A stretch of DNA of 64,000 bases from CAZMZW01 sp963802275 (GCA_963802275.1 CAWDIB010000001.1:124001-188000), one strand, 5' to 3'. Shown: positions 34,583-43,796, counted from the first letter of the stretch. A program made the numbers and translations. The notes: generated by a model not told the origin, from the sequence alone.

Positions 34583-35704
34583 TCAACCCTTCTTTTTAAG
34601 TAAATCGCCCAGTGCAGAGAGCAGCAACTGCACATTCTCCTCGCGGGAGGAATAGCCCATTAGACCGATGCGCCAGATCTTTCCCTTCAGTTCACCCAGC
34701 CCGCCGGATATCTCGATGTTGTATTTTTCCAGCAGTTGTTTGCGGAAAGCGGCATCCTCCACATTCTGCGGGATGCGCACGGTGGTGAGGGTGGGCAGGC
34801 GGTAGGATTCAGGTACGAACAATTCCAAGCCCAGCTTTTGTAATCCTTGCCAGAGTAGGCGGGCATTTTTCGTATGGCGTTGAAAGCGCGCTGGCAAGCC
34901 TTCCTCCTGGATGATGCGCAACCCTTCTGCCAGTCCGTAAACCAGCGGGCTGGAGGCGGTGTGGTGATAGGTATGTTCCGCGCCCCAGTATTTGGCCAGG
35001 CGGGAGATATCCAGGTACCAGCTGGCAATGGGTGTCTTGCGATGATTGACGTAATCCACCGCGGCGGGGCTGAAGGTGATGGGGCTGATGGCAGGCGGGC
35101 AGCCCAAACACTTCTGCGAGCAGGAATAACACACGTCGATGCCGTTGGCGTCCACTGCCACCGGAATTCCGCCCAGCGAGGTGACCGCGTCGACAAGGAG
35201 CAGGCCGCCCTGGGCGTGCACAATTTCAGCGATCTCTTTTATGGGCTGTAATACACCGGTGGATGTCTCTGCCTGGACCAAGGTGACCACTTTGGCGGGT
35301 TTCTTTTGCAGCGCGGCGCGGATCTCGTCCGGCTGGAAGATCTCGCCCATCGGTTTCTGCAGCACGGTCAGGTCAGCGCGGTAAATGCGCGCCATTTCGG
35401 CGATGCGATTGCCGAAATAACCCTTGACGCATACCAGGGTGGGAGTGCCTTCCTCGACCAGCGCGGCGACGGCGGTCTCCATGGCGGCTGAGCCGGTGCC
35501 TGGCACAGCCAGGGTCAGCTCATTGTGTGTCTCAAACACAAAGCGCAGTTGCTCCTGCACCTGAGCCATTAATTTCAAAAATTCGGGGTCGAGGTGACTG
35601 ATGAGTGGCTGGGAGAGGGCGGCCAGCACGCGCGGGTCAGCCAGGCTGGGTCCGGGTCCCAGCAGGATGCGGTTGGGGTTGGGTATGGGGGAGAAGGTTG
35701 ACAT
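34583..35704 (-). CDS. Class V aminotransferase (alanine/serine-glyoxylate aminotransferase family)
   Basis: The 373-residue PLP enzyme begins ILLGPGPSLADPRVLAAL, has AVPGTGSAAMETAVAAL, and the PLP lysine in SQKCLGCPPAISPITFS, the usual AGT/SGAT site. DAVTSLGGIPVAVD and GLGELKGKIWRIGLMGY complete the set. Family members use glyoxylate, alanine, serine or hydroxypyruvate; the same family includes ureidoglycine-glyoxylate aminotransferase (PucG). Given the carbamoyl- and ureide-type genes downstream and a glycerate kinase, a role in that pathway is plausible, but it is separated from them by a lipoprotein gene. Confidence 0.88.
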   Translation of the reverse strand: MSTFSPIPNPNRILLGPGPSLADPRVLAALSQPLISHLDPEFLKLMAQVQEQLRFVFETHNELTLAVPGTGSAAMETAVAALVEEGTPTLVCVKGYFGNRIAEMARIYRADLTVLQKPMGEIFQPDEIRAALQKKPAKVVTLVQAETSTGVLQPIKEIAEIVHAQGGLLLVDAVTSLGGIPVAVDANGIDVCYSCSQKCLGCPPAISPITFSPAAVDYVNHRKTPIASWYLDISRLAKYWGAEHTYHHTASSPLVYGLAEGLRIIQEEGLPARFQRHTKNARLLWQGLQKLGLELFVPESYRLPTLTTVRIPQNVEDAAFRKQLLEKYNIEISGGLGELKGKIWRIGLMGYSSREENVQLLLSALGDLLKKKG

Positions 35705-35783
35705 GAATATTTCCTTATGAGAAATTTATTTGTTCATCGCAATTAATAGAAGTAAATTCTTTTTTAAGAAAGATGTTGTGTGG

Positions 35784-36800
35784 TTATTTACAATACCACT
35801 CGTAGCAGGCTCCGCTGAGCAGGTCGGGACGGATGCAGGTGCAGGCTTCGCCGGGGTGGCTGGGCTGGGGTCCCGAAATACACATACCGGGGATGATGCC
35901 CTGCGGGAAAAATCCAAAGTTGAGCCGGCAGGTGTTGTCCAGACTGTGCAGGGCGTTCAACGGGTAATCGCCCGAAGTGCGGATGGGCGAGCCAGCCTGG
36001 CTCTTACCGAAATGGTCGTCCAGATCGAACCAGCCGGGCTCAATGCTTTGGCGGTATGCCCAGGCGCCCCAGAGAAATTTGCTTTCGTCACCGACCAGGT
36101 TGCGGCTGACGGTGATCTGCACTGAGTTGGAAAGGGCAGGATTAATGCGCACATAAGCCACCGAATCCTTGTCCATGGCCATTTGAGTCTCATAACCATC
36201 CCCGCTGAAGCCGCGGTCGGCAATGATGGGATTTGGACCGCCGACATCCTTGTTATTATCCAGGAAGATCTTGACCGGCGTGATTGACCATTCAGCGCCC
36301 GGATTCCCGGTCAAGACGAGCAAATCACCGCGACCGGTGAGCGTGCGGTCAAATTCAATGGCATAGATACCTGACAGCGGCAGACCGCTGGCATTCAATC
36401 CCTGCAGGGTGATGGTGAAGTAATAGAATGTATCATCCAAAGCCACTTCGGCGGATAGGATGTCCACATCTGGCAAATAATCCATTTGAATGGATGTGAA
36501 AGGGCGCTCATAGTGGTCATTGAGCGGATTGTCACCGCTGGAGATGGCTTTCAGTTTGGAATAAGGGCTGGAATCATTATCCTGCAGCAAGCGCAGGGAT
36601 TTGGGCGGTTCACCCGGCTGCAGGAATGGGATGGGCGTGGCGGTGGGCAGCGGGGTGCTGGTGGGGATGGGTGTGGCAGTGGGTTCGTAAGTTGGTACTA
36701 ATGTAGATGTGGGCTGCACGGTGCTGGTATTTGTCACAGATGAAATGATGTCGCAGCCGGAAAGGAGCAAAAGGAGGAGCAATAAAAGGATTTTTTTCAA
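35784..36800 (-). CDS. Hypothetical lipoprotein with Thr/Pro linker
   Basis: The 338-residue protein has a signal peptide of consecutive leucines with a lipobox LSGC, then a linker (VQPTSTLVPTYEPTATPIPT). The central 200 residues look like beta-rich globular sequence (for example ALDDTFYYFTITLQGLNASG). The C-terminus has five clustered Cys. It lies 79 bases past the aminotransferase start on the same strand. The family is unrecognised; it may be a surface binding protein. Confidence 0.7.
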   Translation of the reverse strand: MKKILLLLLLLLLSGCDIISSVTNTSTVQPTSTLVPTYEPTATPIPTSTPLPTATPIPFLQPGEPPKSLRLLQDNDSSPYSKLKAISSGDNPLNDHYERPFTSIQMDYLPDVDILSAEVALDDTFYYFTITLQGLNASGLPLSGIYAIEFDRTLTGRGDLLVLTGNPGAEWSITPVKIFLDNNKDVGGPNPIIADRGFSGDGYETQMAMDKDSVAYVRINPALSNSVQITVSRNLVGDESKFLWGAWAYRQSIEPGWFDLDDHFGKSQAGSPIRTSGDYPLNALHSLDNTCRLNFGFFPQGIIPGMCISGPQPSHPGEACTCIRPDLLSGACYEWYCK

Positions 36801-36891
36801 GCGCGGGTTCCTGGGATTGGTTTAAGTTCAAGGAAATTATTACACAAAAAAGGCGGCTGCCTCCAGCCGCCAGATTTGTTGTTGTGATTCC

Positions 36892-37659
36892 TTATGTGAT
36901 GGTCCAGCCGCCGTCCACGACCAGAGTGGTGCCCATGACGAAGTCGTTCTCCGGGGCGACCAGGAAGAGCGCGGCGGCGGCAGTGTCCTCGGGTGTACCC
37001 AGGCGCGGCGAGGTGAGTGTGCGCCGGTCATATTCGGCGCGGATGCTGGGTGTGTCCAGGTAGGGCTGGCACATGTGGGTGCGGGTGGTACCGGGCGCCA
37101 CTGCATTGACGCGGATGTGTTGTTTGGCGTAATCCACGGCCACCTGGCGGGTGAGCTGTTCGATGCCGCCCTTGCTGGCGGTGTATGTGGCGGCCGTGCC
37201 GGTGCCGCGGAATGCGTGAATGGAGGAAACGTTGACAATGCGCCCGCCGCCATGCTTGAGCATGTTTGGGATGACGGCACGCATGGTGTAAAAGTAGCCG
37301 CGCAGGTTGATATTGACCACTTTATCCCATTCCTCATCGGATACGTCCACGATGGCATTGCGGATGAAGATGCCAGCTACATTGGCCAGGAGGCTGACCT
37401 TGCCATATTTTTTGATGGTGGCATCCACTAGAGCATTTACCTCTTTGCTGCTGGAGACATCGGTTTTTTGAAAAAAAGCCTCTCCGCCGGTTTTCTGGAT
37501 GACGGATACGGTATCCGGTTTCTCCTCGGGGAAGCAGGAGTCGTTTTGCAGATCGGCGATGGCTACCTTGGCGCCTTCGGAAGCAAAGCGGATGGCGATG
37601 GCGCGCCCGATACCTGAGGCAGCCCCGGTGACGATGGCGACATCATTTTTAAGAATCAT
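36892..37659 (-). CDS. Short-chain dehydrogenase/reductase
   Basis: The 255-residue protein has the Rossmann motif TGAASGIG (about residues 9-16), NVAG near residue 90, the catalytic Ser in VNVSSIHAF and the YTASK catalytic Tyr-x-x-x-Lys, and the C-terminal VDGGW. It is a classical NAD(P)-dependent SDR. The start at 37659 is preferred over 37665 because AAGGAG then has a spacing of 6 bases. It lies 25 bases past the PreA gene on the same strand and probably shares its transcript. The substrate could be a 3-hydroxy acid or a sugar alcohol. Confidence 0.9.
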   Translation of the reverse strand: MILKNDVAIVTGAASGIGRAIAIRFASEGAKVAIADLQNDSCFPEEKPDTVSVIQKTGGEAFFQKTDVSSSKEVNALVDATIKKYGKVSLLANVAGIFIRNAIVDVSDEEWDKVVNINLRGYFYTMRAVIPNMLKHGGGRIVNVSSIHAFRGTGTAATYTASKGGIEQLTRQVAVDYAKQHIRVNAVAPGTTRTHMCQPYLDTPSIRAEYDRRTLTSPRLGTPEDTAAAALFLVAPENDFVMGTTLVVDGGWTIT

Positions 37660-37684
37660 TTTCATCTCCTTGAAAATAATATTA

Positions 37685-38860
37685 TTATTTCTTGATGACC
37701 ATGCGGATGGCATCGGTGGGGCAGACACCCTCACAAAGACCGCAGCCATCACAGCGGGTGGGATCAATGACGGCTTTTCCATTTTCCATGCGGATGGCCT
37801 GGTAGCCGCCCGAGGTGCAGGCTTTTTCGCAGATGGCGCAGCCATTGCATTTTATAAAATCCACCTTTGCCAGTAGTCGGTGATTGATGTTCAAGTCAGG
37901 GTACTGCACCAAGAAGGGCAGGGCTTTGCCGGTTAATTCTTTTGTTGAAGGGAGTTCTTGTTGTTCAAGGTAGTCTGAAAGACCGCGGGTGAGCTGGTCA
38001 ATGATGCCAAAGCCGTTCCACATCACCGCGGTGCACACTTCCACCAGCGAGCAGCCGACCGAGATGAATTCGGCCGCGTCCTGCCAGCGGTGGATGCCGC
38101 CGCCGCCGATGATGGGAATGTCTACAGAACGGGCGATGGCAGCCGCACAACGCAGCGACACGGGTTTTAACCCGGGTCCGCTATAACCGCCAAAGATGCC
38201 CAGCCTGTCTACTGCCGGCTGAGGCTGAAAGGTTTGCAAGTCAATCCCGCCCAATCCGGAGAGGGTGTTGGTGGCGGTGACCGCGTCCGCGCCGGATTCT
38301 TTGGCTACTTTTACCAGCAGGGTGATGTCGGTCACGTTGGGGGTCAGCTTGACAATGAGCGGCAGACGCGTGGCTTCGCGCACCCAGCGCACAGTTTTGC
38401 TCAGCGATTGAGGGTCCTGCCCGAGCTGGGCGCCGCGTTCGGCGGCAAAGTTGGGGCAGCTCACGTTCATCTCAAAGGCGCTGATGCCGCGCGGCTCCAA
38501 CTGGCGCACCACCGCCTGCCAGTCGTGCGCATCGCCACCGCCCATGATACTGGCGATGAGCGGCCGGTCGGGAAAGAGGTTGCGAATCTCGCTGATGCCA
38601 TCCAGCCATTCAGTCAGCCCCCATTCCGAGATGAGTTCGATGTTGAGCATGCCGGTCTTCGTGTGGCCTTCCTTGATTATGTGGACGCGCGGGCAGGGGT
38701 TGCGGGTGGGTTCCAGCCCGATGGTCTTCAAGACGGCACCACCCCAGCCATGGGCAAAGCCATCCAATACCATTTGGGATTTGGCGGTGGGCGGCGCCGA
38801 GGCGAGCAGGAAGGGATTGGGGAAGCGCATGCCCAAGAAATTCACGCTCAACTCTGCCAT
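37685..38860 (-). CDS. preA: PreA-like dihydropyrimidine dehydrogenase subunit
   Basis: The TIM-barrel FMN domain (residues 1-310) is DHODH-like: GMRFPNPFLLASAPPT, IGLEPTRNPCPRVHI, ISAFEMNVSCPN with the active-site Cys, and IIGGGGIHRW. The C-terminal 60 residues carry two [4Fe-4S] motifs, CNGCAICEKAC and CDGCGLCEGVC. The order of domains is that of PreA, which reduces uracil and thymine with PreT. PreT is absent here, so the electron donor is unknown. A dihydroorotate dehydrogenase role is less likely because of the ferredoxin tail and the context (hydantoinase further on). Confidence 0.85.
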   Translation of the reverse strand: MAELSVNFLGMRFPNPFLLASAPPTAKSQMVLDGFAHGWGGAVLKTIGLEPTRNPCPRVHIIKEGHTKTGMLNIELISEWGLTEWLDGISEIRNLFPDRPLIASIMGGGDAHDWQAVVRQLEPRGISAFEMNVSCPNFAAERGAQLGQDPQSLSKTVRWVREATRLPLIVKLTPNVTDITLLVKVAKESGADAVTATNTLSGLGGIDLQTFQPQPAVDRLGIFGGYSGPGLKPVSLRCAAAIARSVDIPIIGGGGIHRWQDAAEFISVGCSLVEVCTAVMWNGFGIIDQLTRGLSDYLEQQELPSTKELTGKALPFLVQYPDLNINHRLLAKVDFIKCNGCAICEKACTSGGYQAIRMENGKAVIDPTRCDGCGLCEGVCPTDAIRMVIKK

Positions 38861-38931
38861 CTAATCACCTTTTGCTGATTTCCTGAATCTTCATCATTAC
38901 AAACGGAGTAAAGAGCTTAGCTCAATGCAGT

Positions 38932-39606
38932 CTATTGTTCCTGGGCTTTGGCAAATTTGGTCACCACTTCTGAGGCTTCCTCCAGGTGCTGGCGCATTAA
39001 TTTGGCGCTGGCATCTTCATTCTTTTCTTTTAGCGCAATAAAAAGCGGCTTGTGATTCTCAATGCCCACCGCCAGGTCTTCATATAAGCTGGTATGGACA
39101 GCCATGTAGGAGCGGATCTGTGCGGATAGCCCATGGAGGATCTGATCCAGCAATTGATGGTCAGCCAGTTCCCAGATCTTTTCATGGTACTGCAGGTCCA
39201 GTTCAACCACCTTGTCCATCTGCCCTTTGCGCCCAGCCTGCAGCATGGCGTTCAGAATCTGTTCCAGTTGAGTCAATTGCTCATCGGTTGCGCGGCGGGC
39301 GGCCAGACGGATGGCCTGTTGTTCCAGGATGAGGCGGATGTTGTACAACTCGGCCACTTTGCGCGCCGAGAAGGAATTGACAAAACTGCCGCGCCCGGTG
39401 GTGCTGGTGATCATGCCTTCGCCTTCCAACAGGCGCAGAGCCTCGCGCAGCGGGCCGCGGCTGACGCCCAACTGCTCGGCCAGCTCTTTCTCAAACAGGC
39501 GGGTATTGGGCTTGAGCTTGCCGGAGAGGATGGAATTACGCAGTTCGGCTGCAATCTCATCCGTCAGGGATAATTTTTTCACCTTGTTGACCATATCGAG
39601 ACTCAC
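38932..39606 (-). CDS. GntR-family transcriptional regulator (FCD subfamily)
   Basis: The N-terminal winged helix (residues 10-75) shows SLTDEIAAELRNSILSGKLK and LAEQLGVSRGPLREALRLLE. The C-terminal FCD domain binds a metal and a small acid; LDLQYHEKIW carries the Asp and His ligands, and MRQHLEEA another His region. The GTG start at 39606 has GGAGG 7 bases upstream. It is divergent from the enolase-like gene across 230 bases that hold a promoter, so it likely controls both the catabolic genes on its own strand and those forward of it. Confidence 0.9.
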   Translation of the reverse strand: MSLDMVNKVKKLSLTDEIAAELRNSILSGKLKPNTRLFEKELAEQLGVSRGPLREALRLLEGEGMITSTTGRGSFVNSFSARKVAELYNIRLILEQQAIRLAARRATDEQLTQLEQILNAMLQAGRKGQMDKVVELDLQYHEKIWELADHQLLDQILHGLSAQIRSYMAVHTSLYEDLAVGIENHKPLFIALKEKNEDASAKLMRQHLEEASEVVTKFAKAQEQ

Positions 39607-39772
39607 GGCAAACCTCCTTATTATTCCACTGGCTTATATAAGCAAACCGGATGAATTCATCCGTTCAGAAAAAAAGCGGGAAAATGGAATAAGCAATCAT
39701 TATTAATGTTGATTATCTACTAAAAAATGTAAACTGTAAACTAATAATCAACTGCTCTACAACATCCATTTG

Positions 39773-39801
39773 TTGACAATCATACAAGAAAGTAGTATAC
39801 A
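39773..39801 (+). promoter_or_regulatory. Promoter for the enolase-like gene, possible regulator target
   Basis: TTGACA (39773-39778) and TATACA (39796-39801) with a 17-base spacer; GTATAC at 39795-39800 is itself palindromic and could be part of an FCD operator. Operator assignment is a guess. Confidence 0.6.
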
Positions 39802-39837
39802 TCAATCATCTTACAAAATCATCAGGACGGTTTGAAA

Positions 39838-41109
39838 TTGGACAATAAAATCACCCATCTGGCAGCCAGGCAAATCCTTGACTGCCGTGCCTATCCAACG
39901 CTGGAGGTTGACCTGTACGTGGAGGGAAAACTGGCCGGGCGCGCGGATGTGCCAGCCGGCAAATCCACCGGCAAGCGTGAAGCGGTGGAACTGCGCGATG
40001 GTGGACAGCCATGGGCTGGCAAGGGCGTCACCGGAGCAGTGAAAATGGTCAATGAGGTTGTGCGCCCCAAATTATTGGGTATGAATGTTTGTGACCTGCG
40101 GGCGATCGATGAGACCCTGTGTGCCCTGGACGGCACACCCAACAAATCCGTGCTCGGTTCCAACACCACCTCAGGGGTCTCACTGGCGGCTGCCCGTGCC
40201 GGGGCTTTTGTGTCAGGTTTGCCCTTATACAAATACATGAACCCGGAGGCAAAGGTCATCCCGGTTCCGCTGGTTAATTTGATTAACGGCGGCAAGCTGA
40301 CCTCCAATTTTTTGGAAGTGCAGGAATTCATTGTCATGCCGGTGGGAGCCAGGGATCTGTGGGAAGGGCTGCAAATTTGTTATGAGATCAATCAGTTCCT
40401 GCATGACCTGATCGTGGATGCGTATGGGAAGATTGCCGTCAATGTGGGCGATGAGGGCGGATTTGCCCCGCCCATGCATGGCATTCGCGAGCCATTGGAA
40501 TTCCTGGCCAAAGCAGTCAAGGCGTCCGGTCATGGAGACAAAATTACCTACGGATTGGATGCTGCCGCCAGCCATTGGTATGACTGGGAGAAGAAGAGCT
40601 ATTCCATCAATGGCGAAGAAATGAGCCGCGATGATGTCATTGACCTGTACGTTCAATTATGCAAAGAATACCCCATTCAATCCATCGAAGACCCGCTGAT
40701 GGAGGATGATTTTGAGGGCACCCAAATCCTGACCAAAAAATTGGATGGGGTGCAGATCGTCGGTGATGACCTGTTCACCACCAACATCCACTCCATCCGC
40801 AAGGGTATTGAGATGGGTGCCGCCAATGCCATCCTGTGGAAATTCAACCAGGTCGGTACGCTGACCGAGGCCTTCGATGCCGCCAAATTCGCCTATGAGA
40901 AAGGTTATGGCGTGCAGGTGTCAGAGCGCTCGGGTGAAACCGAGGATACCAGCATCGCCGATTTTGCCGTGGCGCTAAACTGCGGCCAGATCAAGACCGG
41001 CACCACGCGCAGCGAGCGCACCGGAAAATACAACCAGCTGCTGCGCATTGCCGAGGAACTTGGCAAGAAGGCAGTCTACGCAGGCCGCAATTTCCAACGG
41101 CCGGTTTGA
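39838..41109 (+). CDS. Enolase-family protein with altered active-site residues
   Basis: The overall sequence is enolase (about 423 residues): NVGDEGGFAP, IVGDDLFTTN, WKFNQVGTLTEAFDA and the end RTGKYNQLLRIAEELG. The general-acid/base Glu (VGDEGG), the Lys of WKFNQ and that of QIKTG are kept. But the loops differ: ILDCRAYPTLEV replaces ILDSRGNPTVEV, AGKST replaces SGAST, NGGKLTSN replaces NGGSHAGN (conserved His lost), and SERSGETED replaces SHRSGETED (conserved His replaced by Glu). It may act on a different phospho-acid, or be a diverged paralog. TTG at 39838 fits the spacing of AGGACGG better than TTG at 39832. Followed by a hairpin and a glycerate kinase. Confidence 0.85.
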   Translation: MDNKITHLAARQILDCRAYPTLEVDLYVEGKLAGRADVPAGKSTGKREAVELRDGGQPWAGKGVTGAVKMVNEVVRPKLLGMNVCDLRAIDETLCALDGTPNKSVLGSNTTSGVSLAAARAGAFVSGLPLYKYMNPEAKVIPVPLVNLINGGKLTSNFLEVQEFIVMPVGARDLWEGLQICYEINQFLHDLIVDAYGKIAVNVGDEGGFAPPMHGIREPLEFLAKAVKASGHGDKITYGLDAAASHWYDWEKKSYSINGEEMSRDDVIDLYVQLCKEYPIQSIEDPLMEDDFEGTQILTKKLDGVQIVGDDLFTTNIHSIRKGIEMGAANAILWKFNQVGTLTEAFDAAKFAYEKGYGVQVSERSGETEDTSIADFAVALNCGQIKTGTTRSERTGKYNQLLRIAEELGKKAVYAGRNFQRPV

Positions 41110-41160
41110 CAGGTTTAATTAATCAAAAGCGTACCCACGGAAACAGAAAAAAATGAAACC

Positions 41161-41204
41161 AGGGATGAGAAGAAACATGCGAGGCTTCTCATCCCTTATT
41201 GTTT
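41161..41204 (+). terminator. Terminator-like hairpin after the enolase-like gene
   Basis: AGGGATGAGAAG (41161-41172) pairs perfectly with CTTCTCATCCCT (41185-41196), followed by TATTGTTT. The T tract is short, so termination may be partial and the next gene may still be read. Confidence 0.7.
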
Positions 41205-41247
41205 ACCCATATGTTTTTAAAAATATTGATTAAATCAATCTAATTAA

Positions 41248-42615
41248 ATGATCTTTCCCCTTTCACCCCGGTTTAATAATAGAGAACAGGTTTGCAATCA
41301 TGGCAATGGACGTTTGCGCAATCTTGCCCTGGACATCCTTGAAGCCGGTTTGGAAGCCGCTGACCCGGGTAGGGAAGTGCGCAAACATGTCAGTTTGACC
41401 GCCAATACCCTGGTGGTGTATGAAAAGGAATTTGACCTGAGCCGTTATGCGCGGATATTTCTCTTTGGCGCAGGAAAGGCCACTCTGCTGATCACCCAGG
41501 CGCTCGAGGAGATGCTGGGTGAACGGATCAGCGATGGGGTGGTCATTCTGAAAAAAGGCAGCCAATCAAACCTGCGCAGAGTCAAGGTTTTTTATGGCGC
41601 TCATCCCATCCCGGATGAGGAAGGCAACCGCGGCGCCAAAGCCATGCTGTCCATGGCGAATGGGCTGACCGAGAAGGACCTGGTCATTGCTGTCTTTACC
41701 GGTGGAAGTTCGGCGCTGCTGCCTCTGCCTGCCAATGGGATCAGCCTGGCTGATAAGCAGGAGGTTAACCGCCTGCTGCTCAGCTGCGGGGCGGAGATCA
41801 CCCAGATCAATGCTGTGCGCAAGCATTTGTCGCAAGTGAAGGGCGGGCTGCTGGCCAGGCACATCCTGCCGGCAACCATCATTAACCTGACCGTTTCGGA
41901 TGTGGTGGGGGATATGCTGGACTATATCACTGACCCAACTGTGGCGGACACCTCCACATTTGATGACGCGCGCAAGGTGATCACCGATTTCAATTTATGG
42001 GAAAGTTTGCCACTATCTGTTGTGCAGCATCTCCGCAATGGCGGCAGCGCCCAGGAAACCCCCAAAGATTTCAGCCAAGACCCGGTGCATTCTTTCATTG
42101 TGTTGGATAGCACGGTCGCCTGCCAGGCGGCTGCAGAAAAAGCGCGCCAGCTTGGGTTCAATACGATGATCCTCACCACCATGTTGAAAGGCGAGGCACG
42201 TGAAGCAGGATCATTCCTTGCTGCTATAGCGCATGAGGTTGTGCATTATGGTCGGCCCCTGGCCAAGCCATGTGCGGTCATCCTGGGAGGGGAAAACACG
42301 GTCACCCTTAACGGTAACCACGGTTTGGGAGGTCCCAACCAGGAATTGGTTTTGTCCGCCGCGCTGGGAATTTGCGGACTTGAGGATGTGGTCATTGCCG
42401 CCATCGATACCGATGGAACGGATGGGCCTACGGATATTTGCGGCGCGATCGTGGATGGCAGCTCGGCGCTCCAACCTCAAAACGCCGGACTTGATCCAAA
42501 TAAGGCACTGCGTATGCATGATGTATCAAGTTATTTAGAGCATCAGGGAGATGCGCTAAAAGCCGGGCAGACCGGTACGAACGTCAATGATTTGAAATTA
42601 ATCCTGATTGGGTAA
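41248..42615 (+). CDS. Glycerate 2-kinase (MOFRL family)
   Basis: The enzyme phosphorylates glycerate to 2-phosphoglycerate. MOFRL family signs: LFGAGKATLLITQALE, VFTGGSSALLPLPANG, LSVSDVVGD-like TVSDVVGDMLDYITDP, and the terminal DTDGTDGPTDICGAIVDG and TGTNVNDLKLILIG. At about 440-455 residues it is full length. The first 20 residues before NGRLRNLALDILEAGL are not family-like, so the true start may be the TTG near 41311, or an undetected frameshift may exist. It lies between an enolase-like gene and a carbamoyltransferase; the pair would convert a glycerate-type compound toward PEP if the enolase is active on 2-phosphoglycerate. Confidence 0.87.
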   Translation: MIFPLSPRFNNREQVCNHGNGRLRNLALDILEAGLEAADPGREVRKHVSLTANTLVVYEKEFDLSRYARIFLFGAGKATLLITQALEEMLGERISDGVVILKKGSQSNLRRVKVFYGAHPIPDEEGNRGAKAMLSMANGLTEKDLVIAVFTGGSSALLPLPANGISLADKQEVNRLLLSCGAEITQINAVRKHLSQVKGGLLARHILPATIINLTVSDVVGDMLDYITDPTVADTSTFDDARKVITDFNLWESLPLSVVQHLRNGGSAQETPKDFSQDPVHSFIVLDSTVACQAAAEKARQLGFNTMILTTMLKGEAREAGSFLAAIAHEVVHYGRPLAKPCAVILGGENTVTLNGNHGLGGPNQELVLSAALGICGLEDVVIAAIDTDGTDGPTDICGAIVDGSSALQPQNAGLDPNKALRMHDVSSYLEHQGDALKAGQTGTNVNDLKLILIG

Positions 42616-42681
42616 TACTCTTCGAGGCAGTAGATATAACTGACACGATCATTGGAAATTCATCATCAACAAGGAGAAAGA

Positions 42682-43740
42682 ATGCAAACCACATCACTGA
42701 AAGGCCGGGACTTCATTGCCGAAACGGATTTCACCCGCGAAGAAATTGAGACCATTCTGCGCACGGCGGAAGAATTGAAATTGGAACGCGCCCGGGGTGT
42801 TTATCATGACCAGATCCTGCGTGCCAAAACTCTTTTCATGATTTTCTACAATCAATCCCTGCGCACACGCAATTCATTTGAAGCCGGCATGCATCAATTG
42901 GGCGGGCATGCCCATTACCTGGATTCCGCCCGCATCTATACGCCCGCCATCGAGGGGCGCGAGGTGGCTTACAAGACTGAGCGGGTATCCGATGTGGCGC
43001 GAGTACTGGACCGCATGGGTGAAGCGATTGCCATCCGCTGCTATGGCGAGCCGGTGAAATGGGAGTATGGCGGTGCCAATACCATGCTGCGCGAATTCGC
43101 CCGCTGGAGCAGCATCCCGGTTATTAATATGGAAGATGATATCTACCATCCCTGCCAGGGTTTGGCGGATGTGATGACGGTCAAGGAGAAATTTGGCGAT
43201 TTTCGCGGTATCAACTTCACCATGTCCTGGGCTTATTCACCCAGCGTGCATAAGCCGCGCGCCGTGCCGCATTCTGCCATTTTATATGCCACCATGCTGG
43301 GAATGAATGTGACCCTGGCCCATCCGAAAGGGATGGAGCTCGATCCGCTCATCCTGGAGCAGTGCAAAAAATATGCATCAATGTATGACGGCTCTTTTGA
43401 GATCAGCAATGACTTCAAGGATTCCATGAATGGGGCACATGTGGTCTATCCCAAAGCCTGGCCGGTGACCAGCATCTTCCAACCACCAATCGGTGAATCG
43501 GATGAGAAGAAAGCCAAGGAAATATTTGAGCAAAACAAGGATTGGATCTGCACGAAGGATGTCATGGAATTGGCGGATAAGAACGCCATATATCTGCACT
43601 GTCTGCCCTGCGACCGAGGTTATGAGGTCACCAATGAGGTGATCGATAAGACCTCCGGCCCGGGCTGGACTTCCGCCGTATTTGATGAGGCGGAGAACCG
43701 CCTGCATGTACAAAAGGCCATCCTGAGCCTGGTCATGTAA
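42682..43740 (+). CDS. YgeW-type carbamoyltransferase
   Basis: The 352-residue protein has the carbamoyl phosphate loop as NQSLRTRNSFEAGM (residues 55-70), HPCQGLADVMT (usual HPTQ), FTMSWAYSPSVHKPRAVPHS and HCLPCDRGYEVTNEVID. The long central loop and the S-x-R-T-R-N form are those of the YgeW family, unlike ornithine or aspartate transcarbamoylases. YgeW is linked to anaerobic purine/ureide breakdown clusters in E. coli and gut bacteria; its substrate is unsettled. The first ATG at 42652 lacks a Shine-Dalgarno; ATG at 42682 has AAGGAG. No carbamate kinase gene lies in the window. Confidence 0.88.
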   Translation: MQTTSLKGRDFIAETDFTREEIETILRTAEELKLERARGVYHDQILRAKTLFMIFYNQSLRTRNSFEAGMHQLGGHAHYLDSARIYTPAIEGREVAYKTERVSDVARVLDRMGEAIAIRCYGEPVKWEYGGANTMLREFARWSSIPVINMEDDIYHPCQGLADVMTVKEKFGDFRGINFTMSWAYSPSVHKPRAVPHSAILYATMLGMNVTLAHPKGMELDPLILEQCKKYASMYDGSFEISNDFKDSMNGAHVVYPKAWPVTSIFQPPIGESDEKKAKEIFEQNKDWICTKDVMELADKNAIYLHCLPCDRGYEVTNEVIDKTSGPGWTSAVFDEAENRLHVQKAILSLVM

Positions 43741-43773
43741 TCTAGTTTGCTTTTCCCTATCTCCTTTTTTAAT

Positions 43774-43796
43774 GGGGGCGGTTGACCACCGCCCCC
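43774..43796. other. GC-rich hairpin between convergent genes
   Basis: GGGGGCGGT (43774-43782) pairs with ACCGCCCCC (43788-43796). It is preceded by T and followed by A on the forward strand, opposite to a normal terminator on both strands, so its role is unclear. It may simply protect RNA 3' ends. Confidence 0.5.

Noticed and set aside
43774..43796. Classical intrinsic terminator
   Set aside because: A T run follows the stem on neither strand; the flanks are T before and A after on the forward strand.
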